Origin: Thiohalocapsa sp963698775
GTDB taxonomy: Bacteria > Pseudomonadota > Gammaproteobacteria > Chromatiales > Chromatiaceae
Assembly: GCA_963698775.1 (NCBI GenBank)
Contig: CAVOSE010000027.1
Coordinates: 15,787-79,786, forward strand
DNA length: 64,000 bases
Direction: 5' to 3'
Part shown: piece after piece, positions 9,055 through 17,944 of the stretch
How positions within the stretch are numbered: the stretch's first letter is position 1
How the letters are laid out: every line of letters begins with the position of its first letter
The notes under the pieces: generated by a model
Told to the model about the DNA's origin: nothing
The model's input: only the letters and a program-made list of their open reading frames with translations
Database searches by the model: none
Program-made: the position numbers and the translations under genes

Positions 9055-9202
9055 AAGCTTCGCAACCTAGCGGGGCAAAACGATGACTGTTTACGTTTTT
9101 TTTAATCGATGCCTAAGGCACCCTTCCCCGGTTAATGCGCAGCGAAATCCAGGTTCGCGCCCGAAGAAGAGCCCACTGACCTAGCCCACCGACGACAGCA
9201 GC

Positions 9203-9691
9203 ATGCCTCCACCGATCAAAGCCTTCTTGTTTTCCATCCTCCTGCTGACCGGCCCCGCCGCCGGGGCCTTCACGCTTGAAGAATTCACCTTCGATAGCCC
9301 CCAACAGCAGGCGGAGTTCCGTGAGCTGATCAGCAAATTGCGCTGTCTGGTTTGCCAGAACGAATCCCTTGCCGGGTCTCAGGCCGAGCTGGCGCAGGAT
9401 CTGCGTAACGAGGTCTACAAGATGACGCGCGCCGGCCAATCTCAGGAGGAGATTCTGGATTTCCTGGTGTCGCGCTATGGGGACTTCGTGCTCTACGACC
9501 CGCCACTGAAACCGTCCACCTACGTCCTTTGGTTCGGACCCTTCGTGCTCATCGGCATCGGCGCGGTGTTCATGGTGCGCGCGCTGCTGCGCAAGAAGGC
9601 CACGCGGGATACCGACGTCAGTGACGATGATCGCCAACGCCTGCAGGACCTGCTCGCCGAGCGCGGCGAAAACACGGATCAACCCTCATGA
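9203..9691 (+). CDS. ccmH: Cytochrome c maturation protein CcmH (CcmL/CycL type)
   Basis: CcmH reduces the heme-binding cysteines of apocytochromes together with CcmG. The protein has 162 residues, a signal peptide or anchor at residues 1-22, the redox motif LRCLVCQN (C48, C51), and a C-terminal membrane helix (LWFGPFVLIGIGAVFMV). This is the short CcmH form, with the TPR part encoded separately by the next gene. The stop overlaps the ccmI start as ATGA. The start at 9203 is the first ATG of the leader. Confidence 0.93.
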   Translation: MPPPIKAFLFSILLLTGPAAGAFTLEEFTFDSPQQQAEFRELISKLRCLVCQNESLAGSQAELAQDLRNEVYKMTRAGQSQEEILDFLVSRYGDFVLYDPPLKPSTYVLWFGPFVLIGIGAVFMVRALLRKKATRDTDVSDDDRQRLQDLLAERGENTDQPS

Positions 9692-11085
9692 CCATCTTCT
9701 GGATTCTCGTGGCCGGGCTTGCGGGCTTGGCGCTGTTGTTCGTGCTTACCCCGCTGCTGAGCAGCAGCGCCAATAGCGCCGAACAGACCGATGACGTCGA
9801 TCTCGATCAGGTCAACCTCGACCTGTTCAAGCAACAGCTTGCCGAGCTCGACGCCGACCTCGCCGCCGGCAAACTGGACCAGGCGCAGTACGAGTCCGCT
9901 CGACAGGACTTAGAGCGTGAGGCCATCAGTAACGTAGACGGCGCCAAGGTTGGAAGCGCGCGGGTGAAGCAGCCCAATGCCGCGCTACCCAGCGCACGCC
10001 TGACGGCCCTGGCGCTGCTGGTGGCCGTACCGGCCGCGACGCTGGCGCTGTATCAACTGGTCGGCAATCAGGCGCTGATTCCGCAACTCAACGCGGGCGC
10101 AGCCGGGCAGTTCGCCAGCAGCACGGGCCACAGCGGTGCCCCAGACGGCATGCCGCCGCTGGACGAGTTGGTGGCACAGCTTGAGCAACGCATGCAGCAG
10201 ACCCCAGAGGACGTCGAGGGCTGGATCATGCTCGGACGCACCTACTTCGCCCTAGGCGATCCGGCCAAGGCCGAGGGCGCACTAGCCGAGGCCTATGCAA
10301 AGTCCCCAGACGACGCCGAAGTCCTGCTGGCCTATGCCGAGGCGCTCGCTGCGAACAACGGCAATAGCCTGGAGGGTCGCCCATCGGAGCTGGTCAGCCA
10401 AGCGCTCGCGTTAGACCCCGAAGACGTCACCGCACGCTGGCTGTCCGGCATGGTCGCATTTCAGCGGGGTCAGTTCACCTCCGCCGCCGTGGCCTGGAAG
10501 ACAGTCCTGAGTAAGATCGACCCGAGCAGCGAAGACGCCGACGAACTGCGCAAGCTCATCGACAACGCTGAGCAACGTGCCGGCGTGCCGGCAGCGGCGC
10601 GCCTCGTCGCGCAGGCCGCTGCGCCAGGGCCAGAGCCTGACGCTGCCGGAGCGACTGCTCCCAACGAACCCGCTGCGGCCGCGGCAAGCGACGCGGTCCA
10701 ACCCGAACCCGCGACCATGGACCAGCCGCCGGCCGACACCGCAGCCGTTGATGTAGCCGTCTCACTAGCACCGGCACTCGCCGCTCGCGCCACTCCCGAA
10801 ACCACCGTATTCGTCTACGCAAAGGCTGCCGCGGGCCCGCCGATGCCGCTGGCGGTGCAACGGGTTACCGTTGCTGATCTGCCTGCCACGCTGCGCCTGG
10901 ACGACAGCATGGCCATGATGCCCGCCATGAAGCTTTCCAGCTTTCCACAGATCATCGTCGGTGCGCGCGTTTCCCCCAGCGGCCAGGCCATGCCCCAACC
11001 CGGCGACCTGGAGGGCGAGACCGGTCCCATCCCAAGTATCGGTTCGCCCCAGGTCGCGATCACTATCGACCGGGTGCGGCCGTAG
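9688..11085 (+). CDS. ccmI: Cytochrome c-type biogenesis protein CcmI
   Basis: CcmI presents apocytochromes to the lyase. The 465-residue protein has a membrane segment at residues 3-22, an acidic coiled-coil region (QVNLDLFKQQLAELDADLAAG), a second membrane helix near residue 105, and TPR repeats (GWIMLGRTYFALGDPAKAEG and similar). An Ala/Pro-rich linker of about 80 residues leads to a C-terminal domain (TVFVYAKAAAGPPMPLAVQR) found in bipartite CcmI proteins. It closes the ccm operon. Confidence 0.9.
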   Translation: MTIFWILVAGLAGLALLFVLTPLLSSSANSAEQTDDVDLDQVNLDLFKQQLAELDADLAAGKLDQAQYESARQDLEREAISNVDGAKVGSARVKQPNAALPSARLTALALLVAVPAATLALYQLVGNQALIPQLNAGAAGQFASSTGHSGAPDGMPPLDELVAQLEQRMQQTPEDVEGWIMLGRTYFALGDPAKAEGALAEAYAKSPDDAEVLLAYAEALAANNGNSLEGRPSELVSQALALDPEDVTARWLSGMVAFQRGQFTSAAVAWKTVLSKIDPSSEDADELRKLIDNAEQRAGVPAAARLVAQAAAPGPEPDAAGATAPNEPAAAAASDAVQPEPATMDQPPADTAAVDVAVSLAPALAARATPETTVFVYAKAAAGPPMPLAVQRVTVADLPATLRLDDSMAMMPAMKLSSFPQIIVGARVSPSGQAMPQPGDLEGETGPIPSIGSPQVAITIDRVRP

Positions 11086-11155
11086 CGCCGCCGGACCGCG
11101 CCAGCAGCCAGGCAACGAGGACGCCGCGCCGAAGTTCTGGGCATAGGAAAATCCG

Positions 11156-12298
11156 ATGATCCGATCCCTGATGCCCTTGCTGACGGTCTTGCTGCTGACG
11201 CTGCTGCTGCCGCTGATCAGCGGCCTGCTCGGCGGTGCGGCATTGACTGAGCTGCTGCAACTGCCCCTGACGCAGCGTGCCTGGGATCCGCTGCCCCCGA
11301 ACCCGACTGTGACGCTCGCCGCCTGGATACTGATGGCGGCGATGCTGGGGACGGGGCTCTGGTGGGCACGCCCACGTAAGTCCGGCCGCCGCGGCATCGA
11401 GACTCGAACCCCGGGGCCGATGCCCCGCTACGGCTGGTTCGGCGTGTTTGCGCTGATCGTCGCGATCGCAGCCGTCGACGGCGGTGCGGTCAATCTGGCC
11501 ACGGCCCTGATTACGCTCGCCATCACGCTGTTCGCCAACGCCGATACCCAGCGGCGCATCGGAAACAGCCTGATCCAGCAGCGTCCCGGCTATTTCTACA
11601 GCCTGTTTCCGGCTAGCCTGGCCGTCGGGTGGGTCTTCTACTGGCTCAACCTCTGGCTGCAACTCTGGACCTATCCGGACGCTAACGAGACGGTCCCATT
11701 CGTGCTCGGCAAGTCCGCGGACTATGCCGTCTTACTGCCGGCGTTATTGAGCCTGCGCCAATGGCTGGCCTCGTTTCCCGCGTTGCTCAACCTGACCACC
11801 CGGGCGCGGGCGCTGAACGGCCAGGCCACGCCGCAAGAGGGCTCGATCCTGCTCGGTCTCGCGGCCATCGCGCTGCTCGGGGCCGCGCTTTGGCCCGAGT
11901 GGATCTACCCGCTCACAGTGCTCGCACCGCTGCTGCTCGCCGTGGGGCTGCAACAGTTGCGAGGCCAGCCGACGCTGTTCAGCGGGCTGGCCAACGGCGA
12001 CTGGAGCCGGGTGCTACTGACCGCCGTCGCCGCCTTGCTCGTGGGCCTGCTCGCGCAGACCTGCAATCAGTTGCTCGGCCCCGGCTGGACCTTCCAACTC
12101 CCCCTGATCGGCGGCCCCGAGCTGCTTGGCCTACCCCTGCCAGCCTGGCTCTGGCTACCCGCCCTCGGCCTGCTCGGACTCTGGGTCGGCGATCAGCTGA
12201 CCACACCCTGGAAGCAGCGCCCCCAGCAACCAGCGTCGCGACCCAGGTTTCCGGTGCAGGTCGTCGTCGAGGATCTGCTCAGCAAGTCCAAACGCTAG
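11156..12298 (+). CDS. Multi-pass membrane protein of unknown function
   Basis: I do not recognise this 380-residue protein. It has about nine hydrophobic segments, including an N-terminal leucine-rich one (LMPLLTVLLLTLLLPLISGL). A basic loop (RPRKSGRRGIETRTPGP) and conserved-looking aromatic stretches (RPGYFYSLFPASLAVGWVFY) stand out. Charged motifs typical of transporters are not obvious. It starts 70 bases after ccmI on the same strand and may be read with it. The gene has GC-rich third positions like its neighbours. Confidence 0.7.
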   Translation: MIRSLMPLLTVLLLTLLLPLISGLLGGAALTELLQLPLTQRAWDPLPPNPTVTLAAWILMAAMLGTGLWWARPRKSGRRGIETRTPGPMPRYGWFGVFALIVAIAAVDGGAVNLATALITLAITLFANADTQRRIGNSLIQQRPGYFYSLFPASLAVGWVFYWLNLWLQLWTYPDANETVPFVLGKSADYAVLLPALLSLRQWLASFPALLNLTTRARALNGQATPQEGSILLGLAAIALLGAALWPEWIYPLTVLAPLLLAVGLQQLRGQPTLFSGLANGDWSRVLLTAVAALLVGLLAQTCNQLLGPGWTFQLPLIGGPELLGLPLPAWLWLPALGLLGLWVGDQLTTPWKQRPQQPASRPRFPVQVVVEDLLSKSKR

Positions 12299-12504
12299 TT
12301 TGCTTGCGCTTTGCGCTTTCTGGACTTTGCTTGAGTAATACCCAGGCAGACATCTTGGGTATTGCACCCATAACTGGCGCGTGACTCACCGACCACCCGC
12401 TGATCAGCTCGGGTCGGCGGTGGGGGGAACATGCATCTGGTGATGCCCTACACGCTCTATTCGAGCCATCGAATCAGGCTGAATTGGCACCAGCTCGTAG
12501 GGAA
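12299..12504. other. Convergent intergenic region
   Basis: This 206-base gap separates the plus-strand membrane protein from minus-strand arsM. It contains an imperfect stem from CACCGACC to GGTCGGCGGTG around 12388-12423 that could act as a transcription end signal. There is no T-run after it, so it is not called as a terminator. Confidence 0.35.
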
Positions 12505-13365
12505 TCAGCGACCTGACTTCATGGCTTCGATGGTGGCAGAGATCACATAGTCCTCGACGCCGCGCTCGGGCGCCCAGTCGCGAATGAACTCCCGCGATGC
12601 GTCCTTCGGCTCGATACGAATCGCCTCGAAACCTGCCGCCAAGAGCATCCCTCGCAGGTCGTCGATCAATGACGCACCGGCAACGCAGGCTGAGTGGAGC
12701 ACCGGGTCCGCCCTCATTTCCGCTGGCAATTCGGCGCTGGCCACCACATCGGAAATCGCCAGCCGACCGCCAGGTTTCAGCACGCGGTAGGCCTCACGAA
12801 AAACGCGCGGCTTGTCCGGCGACAGGTTAACCACGCAGTTGGAGATGATAACGTCCGCAACCGCGTCCGCGACCGGCAGATGTTCGATCTCGCCAAGCCG
12901 AAACTCGACGTTGTCGTAGCCACCCGTGTTGGCGTTGCGCCGGGCCTTGCTGAGCATATCCGGCGTCATGTCGATGCCGATGACGTGACCGCCCGTCCCG
13001 ACCTCAGCCGCGGCCAGAAAGCAGTCGAAGCCGCCGCCCGAGCCAAGGTCGATCACGATCTCGCCGGGCCGCAACGAGGCGATGGCGCGGGGGTTGCCGC
13101 AGCCGAGTCCCATGTCTGCACCAGCTGGCGCCGCATCCAGATCGGCCTGGGTGTAACCGAGCCGCTGCGACAACAGCGCGTTGATCTGGACCTCATCGGA
13201 CACTCCGCAACAACTGCTTTCGACGCCACAACAATCGCCCGCGTCACTGGCACGGGCGACCTGGGCGTAATCGGCACGGACCCGTTGACGCAGGCCGTCG
13301 GCGCCGGACTGCAACGACGACAGCGGCACCTCGGCGATGGATGCGGGTTTGGCTTCTTGACTCAT
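12505..13365 (-). CDS. arsM: Arsenite S-adenosylmethionine methyltransferase
   Basis: ArsM methylates arsenite using SAM and confers arsenic tolerance. The 286-residue protein has the family layout: an N-terminal cysteine pair region (CCGVESSCCGVSDEVQ), the LGCGNP loop, a SAM-binding motif (VIDLGSGGGFDCFLAA), the catalytic cysteine in SNCVVNLSPDKPRV, and another cysteine in HSACVAGA. The frame is open to 13593 but family similarity starts at MSQEAKPASI, where AGG precedes the ATG by 8 bases. No arsR or other ars gene is adjacent. Confidence 0.9.
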   Translation of the reverse strand: MSQEAKPASIAEVPLSSLQSGADGLRQRVRADYAQVARASDAGDCCGVESSCCGVSDEVQINALLSQRLGYTQADLDAAPAGADMGLGCGNPRAIASLRPGEIVIDLGSGGGFDCFLAAAEVGTGGHVIGIDMTPDMLSKARRNANTGGYDNVEFRLGEIEHLPVADAVADVIISNCVVNLSPDKPRVFREAYRVLKPGGRLAISDVVASAELPAEMRADPVLHSACVAGASLIDDLRGMLLAAGFEAIRIEPKDASREFIRDWAPERGVEDYVISATIEAMKSGR

Positions 13366-13746
13366 GTTGGTACCTGCGTGGTGTGATTGTTGCTGAAGCC
13401 GCATTGATCGCGGGACAACAGGCTTGACCATCGAATCTTGCACCGGACTGCGCCCCAATGCACGGATGAGCGGAGCAGGACCAGGCGTGACCGAACAGCT
13501 GCACTGGCTCCTTCCGACGAGGGGCGCGGGCGAGCGAACGACATCGCGCACATTTTCGGTGCAGCAACGATGTTCCGTGACGCATTCCGGCACATCGCGG
13601 GACCCCTGACCTGCCTTCGGGCTTGTGGTTTAGCACCGGGCCGGCCCCCAAACAAGCAAGAAACCAAGCATTGAACTCAGACTTGAGGTCATCACAGGGT
13701 GGTCAGCGCGCCGCCAGCCCGATGCCCTAGGTTCGAAAATGCGACC

Positions 13747-13762
13747 TGGCACGCGTTTCGCT
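13747..13762 (+). promoter_or_regulatory. Possible sigma-54 promoter upstream of two small genes
   Basis: The sequence TGGCACGCGTTTCGCT matches the -24/-12 consensus TGGCACG-N4-TTGCW with one mismatch (TCGC for TTGC), and the GG and GC pairs are correctly spaced. It ends 49 bases before the ATG at 13812. No TGT-N10-ACA NifA site was found upstream, so the activator is unknown. Confidence 0.4.
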
Positions 13763-13811
13763 TTGCACCAGTGTGCGAGACTTTAGATGCACCCGAGTAG
13801 AGGAATTCACG

Positions 13812-14030
13812 ATGAAAGACCATTACGAATCGGCCGGCTACGAAAACTGCGTGCTGAACTCCAACGACGACTACGAGCCCTACGGGTACGTGCCCACGGA
13901 AACTCAAGATCGGGTCTGGCAACAGCCGCGACTCCAATTACGGGAGACGCCCCTGCAACAACGCAACCCCGCTTTCGATCGGGTCATCGAAGCGCAGTTG
14001 CTGGCCAGCAGCAGCATGGTAGGGTGCTAA
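13812..14030 (+). CDS. Small hypothetical protein (72 aa)
   Basis: The product starts MKDHYESAGYENCVLNSND and is rich in Asn, Asp, Tyr and Gln. No membrane segment or known domain is visible. A good ribosome site (GAGG, about 9 bases upstream) supports the ATG at 13812. It is followed 2 bases later by another small gene, so the two probably form a unit behind the possible sigma-54 promoter at 13747. Function unknown. Confidence 0.55.
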   Translation: MKDHYESAGYENCVLNSNDDYEPYGYVPTETQDRVWQQPRLQLRETPLQQRNPAFDRVIEAQLLASSSMVGC

Positions 14031-14032
14031 AC

Positions 14033-14209
14033 ATGGGCGCAAATATCCACTATCGCCGACTGCCCATCCAGGCTAGCCGCCCGCTTCGGGCCGTTGTCAG
14101 CGATCCGACGGCAGCCGAAACAGGCCGTCAGATCAGATTGACTTTCGCTGTGACCTTCGTGCTGCTGATCGCGACAGCGTATCAGCTGGTCCAAACTGGC
14201 ACCGCCTAA
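14033..14209 (+). CDS. Small single-pass membrane protein (58 aa)
   Basis: The protein begins MGANIHYRRLPIQASRPL and has one C-terminal membrane helix (LTFAVTFVLLIATAYQLVQT). An AGGGTG ribosome site lies just upstream, overlapping the end of the previous gene. It is too short for family assignment. Its position suggests it works with the 72-residue protein before it. Confidence 0.5.
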   Translation: MGANIHYRRLPIQASRPLRAVVSDPTAAETGRQIRLTFAVTFVLLIATAYQLVQTGTA

Positions 14210-14570
14210 CCTGTCCCCACAGGCAATCACGCTGCCGGATCGCCCGAAGCGCAAACAGGTTTTGGGGCGATTCGGTTTGGGCGACCAGGCACGGGCGGCA
14301 AGCCCTTTTTCATCGATACCGCTTCGGCGTTCACCGCAAAGGCGAATGGCCAGCGTTATCTTGCACGGAACGATCTCTGCTCTGCGCTAAGGTACAACGC
14401 GGGGGGCAATGAAGGCAGACATCCAGGTCCGCTATCCCAAGCCCCGGCCGCCGCGCCCGCTATCCCTGCCAACTGAGCGAGCGGGACCGATCAGCGTCTA
14501 CCATGCTGCACCGCCGCAGATCCCCCTGGGTTTACAATGCGCGAAGAAACCCACCGGTCGTGAGCACAAG

Positions 14571-15416
14571 ATGAAGATTCCAAGGACTCTCCAACCATTG
14601 GTCGATGATGGCCTCATCGATGAGGTGGTCCATGCACTGAAAAGTGGCAAGGAGGCCGCCGTGTATGTGGTGCTGTCCGACGGCGAGACCCGCTGCGCCA
14701 AGGTCTACAAGGAAGCCAACAAGCGCGGGTTCCACAAGCAGGCCCTCTACCGGGAGGGGCGACGGGGGCGCAACAGCCGCCAGAACCGCGCCATGAAGAA
14801 GGGCAGCAGGTACGGGCGCGTCGAGCAGGAAGATAGCTGGCAGAACACGGAGGTCGACGCCTTGTTTCGGCTCGCCGCCGCTGGCGTGCGTGTTCCCAAG
14901 CCTTTCAACTTCATCGATGGCGTCTTGCTGATGGAACTGGTCACGGATGAAGACGGCGCCGCGGCGCCACGCCTCAACGATCTCCAATTGACCAGCGAGC
15001 AGGCGCTGGAATACCACGACCTGCTGATCAAAGACGTTGTGCGCATGCTCTGCGCCGGGCTGGTTCACGGCGACCTGTCTGAGTTCAACATCCTGGTCGA
15101 CGCCGACGGGCCGATCATCATCGATCTTCCTCAGGCCGTCGATGCGGCGGCCAACAACAATGCCGACTGGATGTTCGAACGCGATGTCAACAACCTAGCG
15201 ATCTACTTCGGCCAGTTCGCGCCCGAACTGCTGACGACCAGCTATGCGCAAGAGATCTGGTATCTCTACAAGAGCGGCAACCTGACCCCCGACATCAAGC
15301 TCACCGGCCATTTCAAGGGCAGTCACAAAGAGGCGGACCTCGAGGGCATCATGAGAGAGATAGACGACGCGCGGGATGAGGCGCTGCGGCGCAAGGAAGC
15401 GCGAGAGAACACCTGA
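14571..15416 (+). CDS. RIO1-family serine protein kinase
   Basis: This 281-residue protein carries the RIO kinase motifs: the ATP-binding segment with SGKEAAVYVVLSDGETRCAKV, the catalytic loop HGDLSEFNILVD, and the metal-binding IIDLPQAVD. It resembles the PA4780-type bacterial RIO kinases. The frame is open from 14409, but the region before MKIPRTLQPL is proline-rich and unlike the family, so 14571 is chosen. The substrate is unknown. The gene stands alone between the small genes and nifV. Confidence 0.88.
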   Translation: MKIPRTLQPLVDDGLIDEVVHALKSGKEAAVYVVLSDGETRCAKVYKEANKRGFHKQALYREGRRGRNSRQNRAMKKGSRYGRVEQEDSWQNTEVDALFRLAAAGVRVPKPFNFIDGVLLMELVTDEDGAAAPRLNDLQLTSEQALEYHDLLIKDVVRMLCAGLVHGDLSEFNILVDADGPIIIDLPQAVDAAANNNADWMFERDVNNLAIYFGQFAPELLTTSYAQEIWYLYKSGNLTPDIKLTGHFKGSHKEADLEGIMREIDDARDEALRRKEARENT

Positions 15417-15660
15417 CCTGATCGTACGCGATTTTCCAGCAGTCGCCCTACGGCTCCACAAGCCGGCCTGAAGTGCAACCTACCCGTGCAGCCTTGCAGC
15501 CTCGCCTGTCGGGCTCAGATCTGAGCTCCACGCACAGCTGCGTCAATAGTCGGTTCGCACCCGTCATGTCTGCGACAAGCCTTCGGCGAGCGCCCTGTCG
15601 CAAACCCCTCAAATCGTCGCGATGAAATTATAACAAGCTGACTATAATCAGATTTTTTTC

Positions 15661-15676
15661 TGGCCCGAGGATTGCT
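15661..15676 (+). promoter_or_regulatory. Sigma-54 promoter of the nifV operon
   Basis: TGGCCCGAGGATTGCT matches TGGCACG-N4-TTGCW at all but one position, with the GG and GC pairs at the right spacing, 29 bases before the nifV ATG. An AT-rich stretch at 15624-15660 (AATTATAACAAG...ATCAGATTTTTT) lies just upstream and could bind IHF. A canonical NifA site is absent within about 250 bases. The closest is TGT-N10-TCA at 15596-15611, beside an inverted repeat TGCGACA...TGTCGCA at 15571-15602. Confidence 0.75.
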
Positions 15677-15705
15677 TCAAACCGCGTTAAACGGTTCAGG
15701 AGCAC

Positions 15706-16938
15706 ATGATGCAAATTCCCGCGTCTCTCGCCGGCCCCAAGGTCTCTATCAACGACACGACGCTGCGCGACGGTGAGCAGTCCGCCGGCGTCGCCTTCTC
15801 GGTGGACGAAAAGCTGGCCATCGCGCGCGGGCTCGACGGTCTGGGCGTGCCGGAACTAGAGGTCGGCATCCCCGCCATGGGCGAGGAAGAGCGCGCCTCC
15901 ATCCGCGCCGTCGCCGGGCTGGGTCTGAACGCACGACTGATGGTCTGGACCCGCATGCTCACGGCGGATATCGATGCCTGTCGCGGCCTGGGCGTCGACC
16001 TGGTGGATCTGTCCATGCCGATGTCGGATCAGCAGATCGCCCGCAAGCTCGGGCGCGATCGCGACTGGGTGCTGGCACAGATCCGCCGCCAGGTGGCGGC
16101 CGCGCTGGATCTCGGGCTCGAAGTCTGCGTCGGCGCCGAGGACGCGTCCCGCGCCGACCCCGAGTTTCTGTGGCGCGCTGCCGAGGCCGCACAGCAGGCC
16201 GGCGCACGGCGCTTCCGTTTTGCCGATACCGTCGGCCTGCTGGACCCCTTCGGGACCTTCGAGCGCATCCGCGACCTTGCCGCGGTCTGCGATTGCGAAC
16301 TCGAGATGCACGCACACGACGACCTGGGCCTGGCCACCGCCAACACCCTCGCGGCGGTGCGTGCCGGTGCGACCCACGTCAACACCACGGTGCACGGACT
16401 CGGCGAACGCGCCGGTAACGCCGCGCTCGAAGAGGTCGTCATGGGCCTCAAGCACGTGCACGGTGTTGCGACCGGGATCGACTTGGCTCAGTTCGACACG
16501 CTGTCCAAGCTAGTAGCACGCGCCTCCGGGCGTCCGGTGGGCTGGCACAAAAGCCTGGTGGGCGATGGCGCCTTCACCCACGAGGCCGGCATCCATGTCG
16601 ACGGCCTGCTGAAGGACCCGCTCAACTACCAAGGCATCGACCCGGCCGAGGTAGGCCGTCAACATCGCCTGGTGCTCGGCAAACACTCCGGCCGGCATGC
16701 CGTGCAACTCGCCTACGCACAACTGCTGCAAACGGTCGTCGACGACCAACAGGCCGAGCGTGTGCTGCCGCTGGTGCGCCGTTTCGTCACCGAGACCAAA
16801 CATGCACCAACCACGCGCGACCTCCGCCGCTTTCTGGCTGAGATCGCAACCCAAGGCGCGGACCGGTCAGCGTCGGCCCTGGTCTCCGGGGCAAGTGTCG
16901 CCGCGAGTCTGGCCGCACCTCCGCCTGCGCTGCAATAG
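15706..16938 (+). CDS. nifV: Homocitrate synthase NifV
   Basis: NifV condenses acetyl-CoA and 2-oxoglutarate to homocitrate, the organic ligand of the nitrogenase FeMo cofactor. The 410-residue protein has the DRE-TIM signature (INDTTLRDGEQSAGVAFS) near the N-terminus, the metal-binding HAHDDLGLATAN, and the GLGERAGNAALEEVV loop, all as in NifV and isopropylmalate synthases. Two adjacent ATGs (15706, 15709) follow an AGGAG ribosome site. The sigma-54 promoter upstream and nifW, nifZ and nifM downstream support NifV rather than LeuA. Confidence 0.95.
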   Translation: MMQIPASLAGPKVSINDTTLRDGEQSAGVAFSVDEKLAIARGLDGLGVPELEVGIPAMGEEERASIRAVAGLGLNARLMVWTRMLTADIDACRGLGVDLVDLSMPMSDQQIARKLGRDRDWVLAQIRRQVAAALDLGLEVCVGAEDASRADPEFLWRAAEAAQQAGARRFRFADTVGLLDPFGTFERIRDLAAVCDCELEMHAHDDLGLATANTLAAVRAGATHVNTTVHGLGERAGNAALEEVVMGLKHVHGVATGIDLAQFDTLSKLVARASGRPVGWHKSLVGDGAFTHEAGIHVDGLLKDPLNYQGIDPAEVGRQHRLVLGKHSGRHAVQLAYAQLLQTVVDDQQAERVLPLVRRFVTETKHAPTTRDLRRFLAEIATQGADRSASALVSGASVAASLAAPPPALQ

Positions 16939-16975
16939 CCGCGGCGCGACGATCAATCAGTAGCGGACGATCATC

Positions 16976-17518
16976 ATGGACCTGCTCGACTTCGACGGCG
17001 AGGACATGTACTTCGACCAAGCGCTGCCGGCGGAGGTCGACGGCCTGATTGCCGACGCCGCCGAGCGATACGGCACAGAAGCGGCTGAGCACAGCCTGAT
17101 GCGCGCCTATTTTCTTGCCCCCGAACATCTGACGGTGCTGGTGGCGCTGTACCGGTTCTTCTATTACCGCCAGCGCTACGCGGATGCGCTAACGGTGGCG
17201 GACCGCGCCATCGGGTTGGCCGCCCGCGAACTCGGCCTGGACCCGGACTGGCGCAGCATTAGCCCCGACGCGCTCAACCAGGCCGCGATGGATTCGATGG
17301 TACTGACCCGATTCCTATTGCTGGCGCTGAAGGGCGCCGGCTTTCTGCTCATGCGCATGGAACGCCCGGCGGAGGCGCTGGCGCGACTGGAGCAGGCCGC
17401 AGCCATCGACGACAGCGATCGGCTCGGCCTCGGCGACATGCTCGACTGGGCAAGACGTGCCGCCACCAAGGACGAGGTCACCGCCCAAGGCGACAACATC
17501 CACTACATCGGCCGCTAA
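16976..17518 (+). CDS. TPR-like protein of the nif accessory operon
   Basis: The 180-residue protein is mostly helical and acidic, with TPR-like segments such as EHLTVLVALYRFFYYRQRYADAL and a later GFLLMRMERPAEALARLEQAA. It lies between nifV and nifW, where Azotobacter carries cysE1. I do not know a named function. Its location in a sigma-54 operon suggests a role in nitrogenase assembly or protection. Spacing is 37 bases from nifV and 39 bases to nifW. Confidence 0.7.
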   Translation: MDLLDFDGEDMYFDQALPAEVDGLIADAAERYGTEAAEHSLMRAYFLAPEHLTVLVALYRFFYYRQRYADALTVADRAIGLAARELGLDPDWRSISPDALNQAAMDSMVLTRFLLLALKGAGFLLMRMERPAEALARLEQAAAIDDSDRLGLGDMLDWARRAATKDEVTAQGDNIHYIGR

Positions 17519-17557
17519 GCCAACGCCAACCCTATCGATACCCAACCGGAGGCGATC

Positions 17558-17944
17558 ATGAGCGAGACCCAAGTGCCAGTGCAGTCGTTGGAAGACTACG
17601 AGTGCGACCTCGACGAGCTCGAGAGCGCCGAAGACTTTCTCACCTACTTTAAGGTCGACTTCGACCCCGCGGTGGTACACGTGAACCGTCTGCACATCCT
17701 GCAGCGGTTCCACGATTACTTGGCCGGGATCGTAGAAGAACCGGACAGCGTGGGCGCCCGCTTCGCGCTACACGCGGACCTGTTGCGCGGCGCTTATCAG
17801 GACTTCGTCACCTCCGACGCCCGCACCGAGAAGGTATTTCGCGTCTTCCACATGAACGAACCACCCCATGCGGAGGTCAGCCTGAACGAACTGATGCAGC
17901 AGTTGCCGCCAAAAGCGCTAGCGCCCGAGCCCCATGCGTCCTAG
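17558..17944 (+). CDS. nifW: Nitrogenase-stabilizing protein NifW
   Basis: NifW interacts with the MoFe protein and protects it against oxygen. The 128-residue product shows the family core: AEDFLTYFKVDFDPAVVHV, NRLHILQRFHDYLAG, GAYQDFVTSDARTEKVFRVF. A GGAGG ribosome site precedes the ATG. Its last codons overlap the start of nifZ by 11 bases, so translation is probably coupled. Confidence 0.9.
   Translation: MSETQVPVQSLEDYECDLDELESAEDFLTYFKVDFDPAVVHVNRLHILQRFHDYLAGIVEEPDSVGARFALHADLLRGAYQDFVTSDARTEKVFRVFHMNEPPHAEVSLNELMQQLPPKALAPEPHAS

Noticed and set aside
12694..13386. A 230-codon plus-strand frame antisense to arsM
   Set aside because: It mirrors a gene with clear ArsM motifs and has no recognisable domain itself.
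15596..15611. TGT-N10-TCA upstream of nifV as a NifA binding site
   Set aside because: The second half-site should be ACA; one mismatch in so short a motif is not enough to call it.
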